DNA from: Palsa-892 sp035556215
GTDB taxonomy: Bacteria > Pseudomonadota > Alphaproteobacteria > Rhizobiales > Xanthobacteraceae
Reading direction: 5' to 3'
DNA length: 64,000 nt
NCBI GenBank assembly: GCA_035556215.1
Contig: DATMFI010000041.1
Location: forward strand, 1-64,000
In this document: piece after piece, positions 6,673 through 15,624 of the stretch
How the letters are laid out: each line of letters starts with the position of its first letter
Numbering within the stretch: the stretch's first letter is position 1
Notes under the pieces: generated by a model
Databases searched by the model: none
What the model was told of the DNA's origin: nothing
What the model saw: the letters and a program-made list of their open reading frames with translations, nothing else
Program-made: the position numbers and the translations under genes

Positions 6673-9600
6673 TGGCGGCACTTGTCTTGAGCTTTGCCGG
6701 CGCGGGTGCCGGCGGCGCGTTATTCGGTGCTGCGGGCGCGGTTGCCGGCCGCATTGCCGGTGCGCTCGGCGGCGGAATGATAGATCGCGCGTTATTCGGC
6801 TCGCTTGCGCGGAAAAATGTGCAAGGCCCGCGGCTGTCGGATCTCGACGTCATGGGCTCGACCGAAGGCGCACCGATCCCGCGCGTCTATGGCCGCGCGC
6901 GCATTGCCGCGCAGCTCATTTGGGCGACGAAGCTCGAAGAGGTCGTTTCGACGCGCAGCGAGAGCGCCGGCGGCGGCAAAGGCGGCGGCCCGCGCGTCAC
7001 GACGACGACCTACAGCTACTTTGCCAATGTCGCGCTCGGCCTGTGCGAAGGGCCGATTGCGCGCATCGGTCGCGTCTGGGCCGATGGCATGCCGCTCGAT
7101 CTCGAAGGCCTCGACGTGCGGCTTTATCCCGGCACCGAAGATCAATTGCCGGATACACTGATCGAGGCGAAGGAGGGTGCAGGCTACGCGCCGGCTTATC
7201 GCGGTCTTGCGTATCTCGTCTTCGAACGGCTGCCGCTCGAGAAATTCGGTAATCGCATTCCGCAGATTTCCGTGGAAATCCTGCGGCCGGTCGGCCGTTT
7301 GGAGCGGATGATCCGCGCGGTGACGATGATCCCCGGCGCAACCGAATTCGGCTACGAGCCGTCAGCCGTCACGCGCAATGCGGGCTTTGGCACTTACGCG
7401 CCGGAGAACCGTCACATCACATCGGCGCAAAGCGACTGGTCGGCTTCGCTCGACGAATTGCAGGCGGTTTGCCCGAACATCGAAAGTGTCGCGCTCGTTG
7501 TCGCCTGGTTCGGCAGTGATTTGCGCGCCAATCATTGCGAGATTCGTCCGGGTGTCGATCGGGCCGACAAGCAGACCAAGGGCGCGACCTGGGCGGTCGC
7601 AGGCAGAACGCGCAACACCGCCTATGTCGTCAGCGCCACCGAGGGTCGCGGTAATTTCGGCGGCACGCCGTCCGATGCTTCGGTCATCCACGCCATCCGC
7701 GATCTTCATGCGCGCGGGCTGAAGGTCACGCTCTATCCGTTCGTGATGATGGATATTGCGCCGGATAACACGCTGTCCGATCCGTGGACGGGAGCCGCGT
7801 CACAGCCGGCGTTTCCATGGCGCGGCCGCATCACCTGCGATCCGGCACCGGGGCAGAGCGGCAGCCCTGACGGCACGGCGCTTGCGGAAAGTCAGATCGA
7901 CGCGTTGTTCGGCGCCGCATCGCCCGCGCATTTTTCGCTCCATGGCGAGGATGTCGTCTATTCCGGGCCAGATGAGTGGACGCTGCGCCGGATGGCTTTG
8001 CACTACGCCAAACTCTGCCAGGCCGCGGGCGGCGTCGAGGCATTTTTGATCGGCTCGGAATATGAAGCGCTGACGCGCGTGCGTTCCGCGCCCGGCGTTT
8101 ACCCGGCGGTGGCGCAGCTCGTTTCGCTGGCCGAAGCGGTCAAGGCGATGCTTCCGGCGGCGAAAATATCTTACGCTGCGAACTGGACCGAATACGGCGC
8201 GCATGTCGTCGACGCCGGCGCGAGCGAGGTGCGCTTTCCACTCGATGCGTTGTGGGCGTCGGATGCGATCGATTTTATCGGCGTTGACTACTACGCACCG
8301 CTTAGCGATTGGCGCGACGGCAACGAGCATCTCGACAGCACGCTCGCCGAAACGATTTACGATCCTGATTATTTGCGCAGTGGTTTGCGCAGCGGCGAGG
8401 CCTACGACTTCTTTTATCCGGATGATGCCGCGCGGCGCGCGCAAACACGCGCGCCGATCACCGACAGCCTCGGCAAGCCGTGGCTGTTCCGCGCCAAGGA
8501 TCTCTGGAGCTTTTGGAGCGAGCCGCATTACGAGCGCGTTGACGGCATCGAGCTTGCCGAGCCGACGGCATGGCTGCCCCGCTCAAAGCCGTTCTGGCTG
8601 ACCGAGGCCGGCTGTCCTGCCGTGGACAAGGGCGCCAACCAGCCGAATGTATTTCCCGATCCGAAATCCGCGGCGGCGGGATTGCCGTATTTCTCCAATG
8701 GCCGCCGCGACGATCTCATTCAGCGCCGCTACCTCGAAGCGGCCATTGCTCAATTCGATCCGGCGTTCGGCGCGGCGGAAGCGGATAATCCGTCCGGTGA
8801 GACATCGAGAATGCTGGATCCCGGCGGCATTCACATCTGGACCTGGGATGCGCGGCCTTATCCGGCTTTTCCGCTCGCGCTCGATGTCTGGAGCGATGGG
8901 CCGAACTGGGACACGGGCCATTGGCTGACCGGACGGCTCGGCGGTGCGCCGCTCGACGACCTAGTCGTGGAAATTCTGCTCGGATACGGCATCGACAATT
9001 TCGACGCCAGCGCGCTGCGCGGCAACGCCGACGGCTATGTCATCGACCGGCCGATGTCGGCGCGCGCGGCGCTCGAATCCATCGCGCAGGCTTTTGCATT
9101 CAACGCGATCGAGGAAGGCGATCTGATCCGCTTCAGGCCGCGCGGCGGCAAGCCGGTTGCAACGATCACAGCGGGCGATCTGATCGCGCAAGACAATCGC
9201 CCCGATTGCCGGATCGTTCGCGCGCAGGAAACCGAACTGCCGAACGAAATCACGCTGGGCTTTACGGAAGTTTCCGGCGATTTTCATCGTGCCGCTGTTC
9301 GTTCGCGCCGGCTGGTCGGCTCGAGCCGCCGCGAGTCGAGCGCCGACCTTGCGCTGATAATGAGCGATGCCGTTGCGGAACGCGCCGCCGAAATCTGGCT
9401 GCAGGACCTGTGGGCGGGGCGGGAAAGCATGGAGTTTTCGCTCGGTGCGAGCCATGCTGCGCTCACGCCCGGCGATATCGTTACGCTCGATCTGCGCGGG
9501 CGGACGCAGCTCATTGAGATCAACGGCATCGTCGATGCCGAAGCGCGCAGCATTTCGGCGCGTTCGATCGACCCCGAAATCTTCTCGGTGCCTGCGCGCG

Positions 9601-10568
9601 TTCCCCGAAGCGGCAGCGTCGCCGTCCCTGCCGCTTACGGCCCTCCCTATGTGATTGCACTCGACGTTCCGCAGATCGACGACGAAGCGGAGCCTGCGCT
9701 TCAGCTTCTTGCGGTGCAGGCTTCCCCCTGGCCGGGCGCGGAAGCGGTCTGGCGCGCGTCAGGCGGCGGTTTCGAGCGCGTGGCGCTTGCGACCATGCCT
9801 GCGATCGTCGGTGAGACGCTGGATGCATTCGCGGCGGGCCCAACGGCTCGCTGGGACAACGGCAATGCGGTGCGTGTCCGGCTTGCGGCGGGAATGCTGT
9901 CGTCCGCCGACGACCTGAAGCTGCTCAATGGCGCCAATGCCGCCGCAATCCGTACGCCCATAGGCTGGGAGGTTTTTCAGTTCGGCACGGCGGAACTGGT
10001 TGCAGAAAATACATACATTCTGTCGCGGCTTCTGCGCGGTCAGTTAGGCACCGAGTGGGCGATGGGCGATCCGGCGCCGGTTGGCAGCGCGTTCGTGCTT
10101 CTGGACCGCTCGCTTGTAGCGACAGCGCGCGGCGCCGATTTCATGGGCCGCAGTTTCGATTTTCGTGTCGGCGCGGCCAATCTCGATGTCGGCAGCGACA
10201 GCATGACGGGCTTTTCTGCGGCCGTCGGCAATGCGGCGCTGATGCCGTGGTCGCCGTGCCATGTTCGTGGTGTGCGTACCGGGGAGGGCATCGCGATGTC
10301 CTGGATCCGCCGCACTCGCAAGGGCGGTGACAACTGGGACACTGTCGAAGTGCCGCTCGGTGAAGACACGGAAGCGTATCGCATCGAAATCCTTTCGGGC
10401 GATGAAGTCGTGCGAGCGGCCGAAACCGCTTCGTCACAATTTTCTTATGCCGCTGCCGATGAGATTGCCGATTTTGGCGCGCCGCAAAGCGAATTGACCG
10501 TTCGCATCCGCCAACTGTCGGCCGTTGCCGGCGCGGGACGACCGCAAACCGCCGTTCTCCATTTCTGA
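6672..10568 (+). CDS. GTA host-specificity / megatron tail protein (g15-like)
   Basis: The 1298-residue product is the largest in the cluster. It starts with a glycine/alanine-rich hydrophobic segment (about residues 1-35), continues with an N-terminal hub region containing GSTEGAPIPRVYGRARIAAQL, then a TIM-barrel-like glycoside hydrolase domain in the first half (SYAANWTEYG, FIGVDYYAPLSDW) and a phage-tail_3-like region (about 850-1100). ATG 6672 is preferred to the upstream frame opening at 6621 because it overlaps the g14 stop and exposes the conserved N-terminus. It forms the cell-binding tip and probably cleaves surface glycans. Confidence 0.88.
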   Translation: MAALVLSFAGAGAGGALFGAAGAVAGRIAGALGGGMIDRALFGSLARKNVQGPRLSDLDVMGSTEGAPIPRVYGRARIAAQLIWATKLEEVVSTRSESAGGGKGGGPRVTTTTYSYFANVALGLCEGPIARIGRVWADGMPLDLEGLDVRLYPGTEDQLPDTLIEAKEGAGYAPAYRGLAYLVFERLPLEKFGNRIPQISVEILRPVGRLERMIRAVTMIPGATEFGYEPSAVTRNAGFGTYAPENRHITSAQSDWSASLDELQAVCPNIESVALVVAWFGSDLRANHCEIRPGVDRADKQTKGATWAVAGRTRNTAYVVSATEGRGNFGGTPSDASVIHAIRDLHARGLKVTLYPFVMMDIAPDNTLSDPWTGAASQPAFPWRGRITCDPAPGQSGSPDGTALAESQIDALFGAASPAHFSLHGEDVVYSGPDEWTLRRMALHYAKLCQAAGGVEAFLIGSEYEALTRVRSAPGVYPAVAQLVSLAEAVKAMLPAAKISYAANWTEYGAHVVDAGASEVRFPLDALWASDAIDFIGVDYYAPLSDWRDGNEHLDSTLAETIYDPDYLRSGLRSGEAYDFFYPDDAARRAQTRAPITDSLGKPWLFRAKDLWSFWSEPHYERVDGIELAEPTAWLPRSKPFWLTEAGCPAVDKGANQPNVFPDPKSAAAGLPYFSNGRRDDLIQRRYLEAAIAQFDPAFGAAEADNPSGETSRMLDPGGIHIWTWDARPYPAFPLALDVWSDGPNWDTGHWLTGRLGGAPLDDLVVEILLGYGIDNFDASALRGNADGYVIDRPMSARAALESIAQAFAFNAIEEGDLIRFRPRGGKPVATITAGDLIAQDNRPDCRIVRAQETELPNEITLGFTEVSGDFHRAAVRSRRLVGSSRRESSADLALIMSDAVAERAAEIWLQDLWAGRESMEFSLGASHAALTPGDIVTLDLRGRTQLIEINGIVDAEARSISARSIDPEIFSVPARVPRSGSVAVPAAYGPPYVIALDVPQIDDEAEPALQLLAVQASPWPGAEAVWRASGGGFERVALATMPAIVGETLDAFAAGPTARWDNGNAVRVRLAAGMLSSADDLKLLNGANAAAIRTPIGWEVFQFGTAELVAENTYILSRLLRGQLGTEWAMGDPAPVGSAFVLLDRSLVATARGADFMGRSFDFRVGAANLDVGSDSMTGFSAAVGNAALMPWSPCHVRGVRTGEGIAMSWIRRTRKGGDNWDTVEVPLGEDTEAYRIEILSGDEVVRAAETASSQFSYAAADEIADFGAPQSELTVRIRQLSAVAGAGRPQTAVLHF

Positions 10569-10583
10569 TTCACGGAAGATTTC

Positions 10584-12050
10584 ATGTCCGCAACTCCCAA
10601 TCTTGGCCTGCCTTATATTGATGCGGGGCAGGCGCAAAAGCACGTTACCCATAACGAGGCACTGCGTTCGCTCGATGCCCTTGTGCAACTCGCGGTACTG
10701 GATCGCGATCTCACGGAGCCGCCCGTATCTCCAGCGGAAGGCGAACGCTGGATCGTGAAAACGGGTGCGAGCGGCGCGTGGTCGGGCCATGCCGGGCATG
10801 TCGCGGCCTGGCAAGATGGCGCCTGGCAATTCTGTGCGCCGGTCATCGGCTGGGTCGCTTATGTCGTCGATGAAGAAATACTTGTCGCGTGGGATGGCGA
10901 TTCCTGGAATGCCGTAAGCGCAGGTGAGGGCGGCGGTGGCGGCGATCTTTCCGAATTGCAGGAGGTCGCGCTGCTCGGCATCGGTACCGTCGCTGACGAG
11001 ACCAATCCGGTGAGCGCTCGGGTGAATAATGTGCTTTGGGCGGCAAAAACCGTCGCCGAGGGCGGCGACGGGACTCTGCGCTACACGATGAGCAAGGAGA
11101 GCGCCGAGAAGAACCTTTCAATCCTGTTGCAAGATGACTTCGTCGGCTGTGCCGAGATCGGTCTTGCCGGCGACGACGATTTTCATTTCAAGGTTAGCCC
11201 CGACGGCACCAACTGGCTTGAGGCAATCAAGATCGATCGCGCAAGCGGGAAGGTTTATTTCCCCGTCTCGGGCGGGCCGCGCGAGATTTTAACGGCCAAT
11301 CGAACCTATTATGTCCGCACTGACGGCTCCGACAGCAACACCGGGCTTGCCAATACTGCGGGCGGCGCTTTTGCCACGCTTCAGAAGGCCTATGACACGA
11401 TATGCAAACTTGACCTTGGCGGCTTCATTGCGACGATCCAACTGGGAAGCGGCACTTATACGAGCGGGCTCAACGCGGTTGTCTCGCCGCTCGGCGGCAA
11501 CGTCGCAATCGTTGGGAACACCGGCTCGCCTGGCAGTGTCATCGTATCGACGTCCGGCGCGAGTGCGATCATCGCCAACACGCCGGTCAATTTGAGTGTG
11601 TCAGGATTCAAGGTCACGACGGCAACTGCAGGGCAAGGGCTCGAAGCGCTCGTTGCCGGCGCAAATATCTCGATCGACGGGCCGATGGAATTCGGCGCTT
11701 GCGCTTCCTCGCACCTGCGCGCGGCGCGAAACGGCAATATCGTCATCAATAGCGGCTACAGCATAACCGGCGCGGCGGCGGCTCACTATCAGGCGGCGCA
11801 GGCAGGTTCGATTTCGGGATCGAACCGAACCGTCACATTGTCCGGCTCGCTGTCGTTCTCCAATGCTTTCGCATCAGCCGATACGACGGGCTTCATCAAT
11901 TTGTTCAGTTTCAGCTTCAGCGGCGGGACGATTACCGGCTCGCGCTACAGCATTTCTCTGAATGCAGCCATCAATACATTCGGCGGTGGAGCGAATTATT
12001 TTCCGGGAAGCGTGGCCGGTAGCGCGGCCACCGGAGGGCAATATGCCTAG
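10584..12050 (+). CDS. DUF2793 tail protein with C-terminal beta-helix (tail spike/fibre candidate)
   Basis: The 488-residue protein starts with the DUF2793 signature (TPNLGLPYIDAGQAQKHVTHNEALRSLDAL, residues about 4-33) that is common next to GTA g15. The second half (from about 240) begins TYYVRTDGSDSNTGL and continues as repeated short strands rich in G, N, S and T, typical of a right-handed beta-helix as in phage tail spikes. I infer a surface-binding or glycan-cleaving spike attached to the tail tip through DUF2793. It follows g15 by 15 bp in the same direction; the downstream gene is convergent with its stop 10 bp away. Confidence 0.75.
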   Translation: MSATPNLGLPYIDAGQAQKHVTHNEALRSLDALVQLAVLDRDLTEPPVSPAEGERWIVKTGASGAWSGHAGHVAAWQDGAWQFCAPVIGWVAYVVDEEILVAWDGDSWNAVSAGEGGGGGDLSELQEVALLGIGTVADETNPVSARVNNVLWAAKTVAEGGDGTLRYTMSKESAEKNLSILLQDDFVGCAEIGLAGDDDFHFKVSPDGTNWLEAIKIDRASGKVYFPVSGGPREILTANRTYYVRTDGSDSNTGLANTAGGAFATLQKAYDTICKLDLGGFIATIQLGSGTYTSGLNAVVSPLGGNVAIVGNTGSPGSVIVSTSGASAIIANTPVNLSVSGFKVTTATAGQGLEALVAGANISIDGPMEFGACASSHLRAARNGNIVINSGYSITGAAAAHYQAAQAGSISGSNRTVTLSGSLSFSNAFASADTTGFINLFSFSFSGGTITGSRYSISLNAAINTFGGGANYFPGSVAGSAATGGQYA

Positions 12051-12059
12051 CCGCAAGTG

Positions 12060-12737
12060 TTACATTGGCTCCGGCGTCAGCGTGGCAGTGAACGCAAAAT
12101 TTCGAAAGCTCTCGCCATCAGGGAAGCTGGCGAACTGAATGACGTTTTTGCCTGTTGGCTTTTCGAATTCCATCGTGCGGAGTGAGAAGTTCGGCCCTGT
12201 ATGGTGCGCGATGAAGGCTTCCGGATAGCTGGTGGCATTGAATGTGCCGGGCAGGCCGAAAAAGCCAAACTCCCTGCAGGCCCATATGACATGGGTGTTT
12301 TCACCCCAAACTTCGGTGATATGGGGTGGCTTGTCGCGCATATGATCCAAGCAAAAGCCGGTGATACCTTGGCCGCGCCGCGCCAGAAAAACACCAGCGT
12401 TGGGACGGCCGGAATGCCCCAATACAATGAAAAATTTTTCCGGCGACAGGTTCAGGATTTCATTCGGCGAAGGGCAATCCTCGCTCACCAGACAATCCGC
12501 ATCTATATAAAAGACTGACTCGAAATCGCGAAGCAGCAATTCCACGAGCGGCAATTTCAGCCAGGTCGCGACTTCACCCTCCACAATTTTCCGGTCGAAT
12601 ATTTTCTCGTCGGCGACGAAGAGAGGACAGTTAGCGCGTTTTGCGAGCTTCGAGTGTGATTTGAAGTAGGATGTAGATCTGAAAGCCGGAAGATTGAAGG
12701 CGTTCGAGAGAATTGCGGTGCTCACGCTACTTTCCAT
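12060..12737 (-). CDS. Small glycosyltransferase-like protein (DxD motif)
   Basis: This 225-residue cytosolic protein resembles nucleotide-sugar glycosyltransferases of the GT8/GT34 (GMA12/MNN10) type. It has FYIDADCLV with a DxD metal/sugar-nucleotide motif (Asp79, Asp81), NAGVFLARRG, and WGENTHVIW followed by GTFN. The N-terminus lacks a membrane segment. It is antisense to the GTA cluster and its base composition is visibly less GC-rich than neighbouring genes, suggesting recent acquisition. Position between the tail spike and lysozyme genes hints at surface-glycan modification linked to particle release or receptor masking, which is inference. The precise family is uncertain. Confidence 0.6.
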   Translation of the reverse strand: MESSVSTAILSNAFNLPAFRSTSYFKSHSKLAKRANCPLFVADEKIFDRKIVEGEVATWLKLPLVELLLRDFESVFYIDADCLVSEDCPSPNEILNLSPEKFFIVLGHSGRPNAGVFLARRGQGITGFCLDHMRDKPPHITEVWGENTHVIWACREFGFFGLPGTFNATSYPEAFIAHHTGPNFSLRTMEFEKPTGKNVIQFASFPDGESFRNFAFTATLTPEPM

Positions 12738-12756
12738 AAGTTTGTGGTGATGCTCA

Positions 12757-13569
12757 ATGAATTACAGCATAAATGTACTGAAACCCGGCATCGCTGCACA
12801 ATGGGCGGCGATGAAAATATTCCCGCAATATTATCCTGCCCTGGATCGCGTTGCGGCGAAGCTTTCCGCCGATCGGGAGCGCTATCTTTCGCTGGAGCGG
12901 CGCTCTGGCGTTCCCGCCCTCGTCACCATGGTCATTGCCGAGCGCGAAAGCGGCGCCGATCCGCGCATGTCGCTCGCGCAAGGCGACCGCTGGGATCGCG
13001 TCTCGGTGCACGTGCCCAGAGGGCGAGGACCGTTCAAGTCGTGGGAAGATGCCGCGGTCGACGCACTCTCGATCGACGGGCTCGACAGGATTGGCCGCGA
13101 GAACTGGACGATCGAACGCGCACTCTACGAGCTCGAAAAATACAACGGCTTCGGCTATCGCCGTTACGGCTTGCCGAGTGCTTATATCTGGGCTTCAACG
13201 ACGATCTATCAGGGCGGAAAATTTATTGCCGATGGAAAATTCAGCCGCAATGCATGGGATACCCAGCTTGGCGTGGCGGCACTGATGGCGCGGATCGGCA
13301 ACGCCGAACCCTCGCTGATGCTGCCGAGCGGCACCGATTTGCCTCGTGATCATCCCGTCTACACTGCTTCGCAAGCGCTGCCCGAGACCTCCACGATACA
13401 GAAGCGCTTGAACGAACTCGGCGCCACCCCTCGGCTCGCCGTCGATAGCCTTTATGGACCGAAGACGCGAGAAGCGATCCGCGCTTTTCAGCGGCGGAAC
13501 GAATTGCAGGATGACGGCATTGTCGGGCCGGTGACCTGGAAGCTGATGAACATGCGCGAGGCGGCGTAA
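12757..13569 (+). CDS. Endolysin: lysozyme-like domain plus C-terminal peptidoglycan-binding domain
   Basis: The 270-residue protein has an N-terminal glycosidase domain with the motif VIAERESGADPR (candidate catalytic Glu62 or Glu64) and the segment YELEKYNGFGYRRYGLPSAYIWASTT-type fold typical of GTA/phage lysozymes, then a linker and a PG_binding_1 domain from about residue 205 (IQKRLNELG, YGPKTREAIRAFQ, GPVTWKLM). No signal peptide is seen, so it would need the holin to reach the wall. ATG 12757 is the longest start; ATG 12811 is a reasonable alternative. The stop overlaps the next ATG. Confidence 0.85.
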   Translation: MNYSINVLKPGIAAQWAAMKIFPQYYPALDRVAAKLSADRERYLSLERRSGVPALVTMVIAERESGADPRMSLAQGDRWDRVSVHVPRGRGPFKSWEDAAVDALSIDGLDRIGRENWTIERALYELEKYNGFGYRRYGLPSAYIWASTTIYQGGKFIADGKFSRNAWDTQLGVAALMARIGNAEPSLMLPSGTDLPRDHPVYTASQALPETSTIQKRLNELGATPRLAVDSLYGPKTREAIRAFQRRNELQDDGIVGPVTWKLMNMREAA

Positions 13570-14090
13570 TGGCGAAGATACGCTGCTATGCCATGTACGG
13601 ATTGATCGGCGGACCGTTTCCTTACGGATTGTATTATTCCCGCGGCCTCGACGTGCTGGCGGAGAAGATCAGCAAGCTCGATGCAAACATCGAGATGCTG
13701 CCGGGCTTCGGGTTCAGCCAGTGGCGCAACATCGTCACCGATATCCGAAAACAGCCGGATGATACGCGTATCGTCATCTTCGGCCATTCAATGGGCGCCA
13801 ACCAGGCTGTAGCCGCGGCGGCAAAACTCGGCAGGCGAAGGGTCGACCTGATCGCCGCTTTCGATCCGACCATCTGGTATCCCGTCAAGGATCTCGGCGC
13901 CAATGTCGGCCATGCCTTGTGGTTTCGCGGCACCAATATTTTTTCGCCGTTCGGTCACGGCCGCCTGAAAGCCGGCGCCGACTTCAAAGGAAAGTTGGAG
14001 CGCTTTGACGTGAGCGATCGTCACGAGAACATCGACGATAACGAAAAGCTGCACGCCATCGTCCTTGGCGCCATCCGCGCGCTCATCTGA
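13569..14090 (+). CDS. Alpha/beta-hydrolase-like protein in the lysis cassette
   Basis: This 173-residue protein has a nucleophile elbow GHSMG (Ser74) after a hydrophobic strand (RIVIFGHSMGANQA) and a following Asp99 in AAFDPTIW; a histidine near the C-terminus (EKLHAIVLG) could complete the triad. It is shorter than most lipases and has no signal peptide. The ATG at 13569 overlaps the lysozyme stop, so both are made together. An esterase acting on membrane or surface lipids during release is one possibility; a role unrelated to lysis cannot be excluded. Confidence 0.65.
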   Translation: MAKIRCYAMYGLIGGPFPYGLYYSRGLDVLAEKISKLDANIEMLPGFGFSQWRNIVTDIRKQPDDTRIVIFGHSMGANQAVAAAAKLGRRRVDLIAAFDPTIWYPVKDLGANVGHALWFRGTNIFSPFGHGRLKAGADFKGKLERFDVSDRHENIDDNEKLHAIVLGAIRALI

Positions 14091-14167
14091 AATTTCTGCA
14101 TCACAGCCGTTCGCTGCACGCCGGGCAGTGGATGGCGCTTGCCTTCAATTCAAAAAAGGAGATCCGC

Positions 14168-14356
14168 ATGAATATCGAAACCATACTCAATTTTGTTCGC
14201 CAGGCACTGACATTCATCGGCGGCATATTCGTTGCCAAAGGTACGATCACTGCCGAGACGCTCACCGACGTCGTGACCAATCTCTCTACCGTCATTGGCG
14301 GGATCGCCGCGCTCATCAGCACCTACTGGTCGCTGCGGGCGGCAGCGAAATCCTGA
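14168..14356 (+). CDS. Small holin-like membrane protein
   Basis: The 62-residue product starts at ATG 14168 behind GGAG (14158-14161); the longer upstream frame has no such site. It has two hydrophobic segments (FVRQALTFIGGIFVAKG and LSTVIGGIAALISTYWSL) separated by a short loop TITAETLTDVVTN, the layout of the Pam3-gp28-like holins found beside lysozymes. It probably forms the membrane lesion that lets the endolysin out. Its stop overlaps the next ATG by one base. Confidence 0.7.
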   Translation: MNIETILNFVRQALTFIGGIFVAKGTITAETLTDVVTNLSTVIGGIAALISTYWSLRAAAKS

Positions 14357-14601
14357 TGTGGGCGCTTATCGCCGAGCGCGTTGTCGAACTCGCGCTGGCT
14401 ATTGCAGCGGCGGTCAAGTCGGCCGCCGCTGCCGTTTTGCAGTGGCGGGCGTCGTCGTTGGGCTGGCTTGCGGGGCAATCGGCGAGCGAAGCCGCCCACG
14501 ATGAGGCCGCCCGTGCGGCGGACGAGCGAATGCGGGCCGTTGCCGATAAGCCCGCCGTTCGTGAGGAAGTCATCCGGCGATTGGAGGAGGGCTCGGCATG
14601 A
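14356..14601 (+). CDS. Small membrane-anchored protein, i-spanin-like candidate
   Basis: The 81-residue protein begins with a hydrophobic helix (WALIAERVVELALAIAAAV) followed by a charged, helical tail rich in A, E and R (AHDEAARAADERMRAV, AVREEVIRRLEEG). One N-terminal anchor plus a helical charged domain is the shape of an Rz-type inner-membrane spanin, but no homologue is recognised. It starts at the holin stop and its own stop overlaps the following gene as ATGA, so the three are coupled. Confidence 0.5.
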   Translation: MWALIAERVVELALAIAAAVKSAAAAVLQWRASSLGWLAGQSASEAAHDEAARAADERMRAVADKPAVREEVIRRLEEGSA

Positions 14602-14843
14602 ATCCGATCTGTCTCGGCCTTGAAGTCGCCATCCTCGGCGCACGGCTTTGCTTCGGCGAGCCGCAATTGCAGCGGGTAACAATCCCGATCTGCGCCGTGA
14701 CGACCCCGCGCGATCGCGATTTCCAGCGCCGGCTTGCCGCCGATTTAAGGGCCGCGCCGCCGAATTCAGCGTTTGAGAGCGCGCTTTCCGAATGGTTGTC
14801 GCTTCGCGATCAGGCTCGGGTCTGCCGCGTCCCGCCGGGATAG
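14598..14843 (+). CDS. Hypothetical 81-residue protein at the end of the lysis cassette
   Basis: The product has a moderately hydrophobic N-terminus (ICLGLEVAILGARLCFG) and a hydrophilic remainder with arginine-rich stretches. It starts in an ATGA overlap with the preceding gene, which is the main reason for accepting it. No family is recognised. It could be the partner of the spanin-like protein, but there is no clear lipobox, so that is speculative. About 110 bp without a gene follow before the two-component genes. Confidence 0.45.
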   Translation: MNPICLGLEVAILGARLCFGEPQLQRVTIPICAVTTPRDRDFQRRLAADLRAAPPNSAFESALSEWLSLRDQARVCRVPPG

Positions 14844-14952
14844 CCGCCACGGAAGAGGGGCTTCCTGTGCTGTTAACCGCTCCGCGATGAGAGAGGACAT
14901 GTTATAGCCATCCGGGCTAAATATTGCCGAATATCTGGAGCCCGCTATCCCC

Positions 14953-15624
14953 ATGCGTCTTCTAGTCGTCGAGGATGATCCCGATCTGAACCGCCAGCTT
15001 TGCGCCGCGCTGACCGACGCGGGCTACGCGGTCGATCACGCTTTCGACGGCGAGGAAGGTCATTTCCTGGGCGAGAGCGAGCCTTATGACGCGATCGTGC
15101 TGGATCTCGGCTTGCCGAAAATGGACGGCATCTCGGTGCTCGAGTCCTGGCGCCGCACCGGAAAGAAGATGCCGGTCATCGTGTTGACGGCGCGCGACCG
15201 CTGGTCCGACAAGGTGCAGGGTTTCGATGTCGGCGCCGACGATTATGTCGCCAAGCCCTTTCACATGGAAGAAGTGCTTGCCCGCCTGCGTGCGCTATTG
15301 CGCCGCGCGAGCGGCCACGCGACGAGCGAATTGATCTGCGGTCCGATCCGGCTTGACACGCGCTCTGGCCGTGTCTCGGTCGAGGGCAACCCGGTTCGGC
15401 TCACTTCCCACGAATATCGCTTGCTCGCTTATCTCATGCATCACATGGGCCGGGTCGTTTCGCGCACCGAGCTTGTCGAGCATCTTTACGATCAGGATTT
15501 CGATCGCGACTCCAACACCATCGAGGTGTTTGTCGGCCGGCTGCGGAAAAAGCTCGGTGTCGATCTCATCCAGACCGTGCGCGGTCTGGGCTATCTCCTG
15601 ACGCCGCCATCGAATGTACGCTAG
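14953..15624 (+). CDS. feuP: OmpR-family response regulator, FeuP-like
   Basis: The 223-residue protein has a receiver domain (acidic pocket VVEDD, phospho-acceptor Asp51 in IVLDLGLP, Thr of VLTARD, Lys of AKPF) and a C-terminal winged-helix DNA-binding domain ending IQTVRGLGYLL. It overlaps the next gene, a histidine kinase, by 11 bp. The order regulator, kinase, then cytochrome c maturation genes and a Do protease is that of rhizobial feuP-feuQ, which regulates envelope functions such as cyclic glucan export in Sinorhizobium. The symbol is given on synteny; specificity is not shown here. Confidence 0.75.
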   Translation: MRLLVVEDDPDLNRQLCAALTDAGYAVDHAFDGEEGHFLGESEPYDAIVLDLGLPKMDGISVLESWRRTGKKMPVIVLTARDRWSDKVQGFDVGADDYVAKPFHMEEVLARLRALLRRASGHATSELICGPIRLDTRSGRVSVEGNPVRLTSHEYRLLAYLMHHMGRVVSRTELVEHLYDQDFDRDSNTIEVFVGRLRKKLGVDLIQTVRGLGYLLTPPSNVR

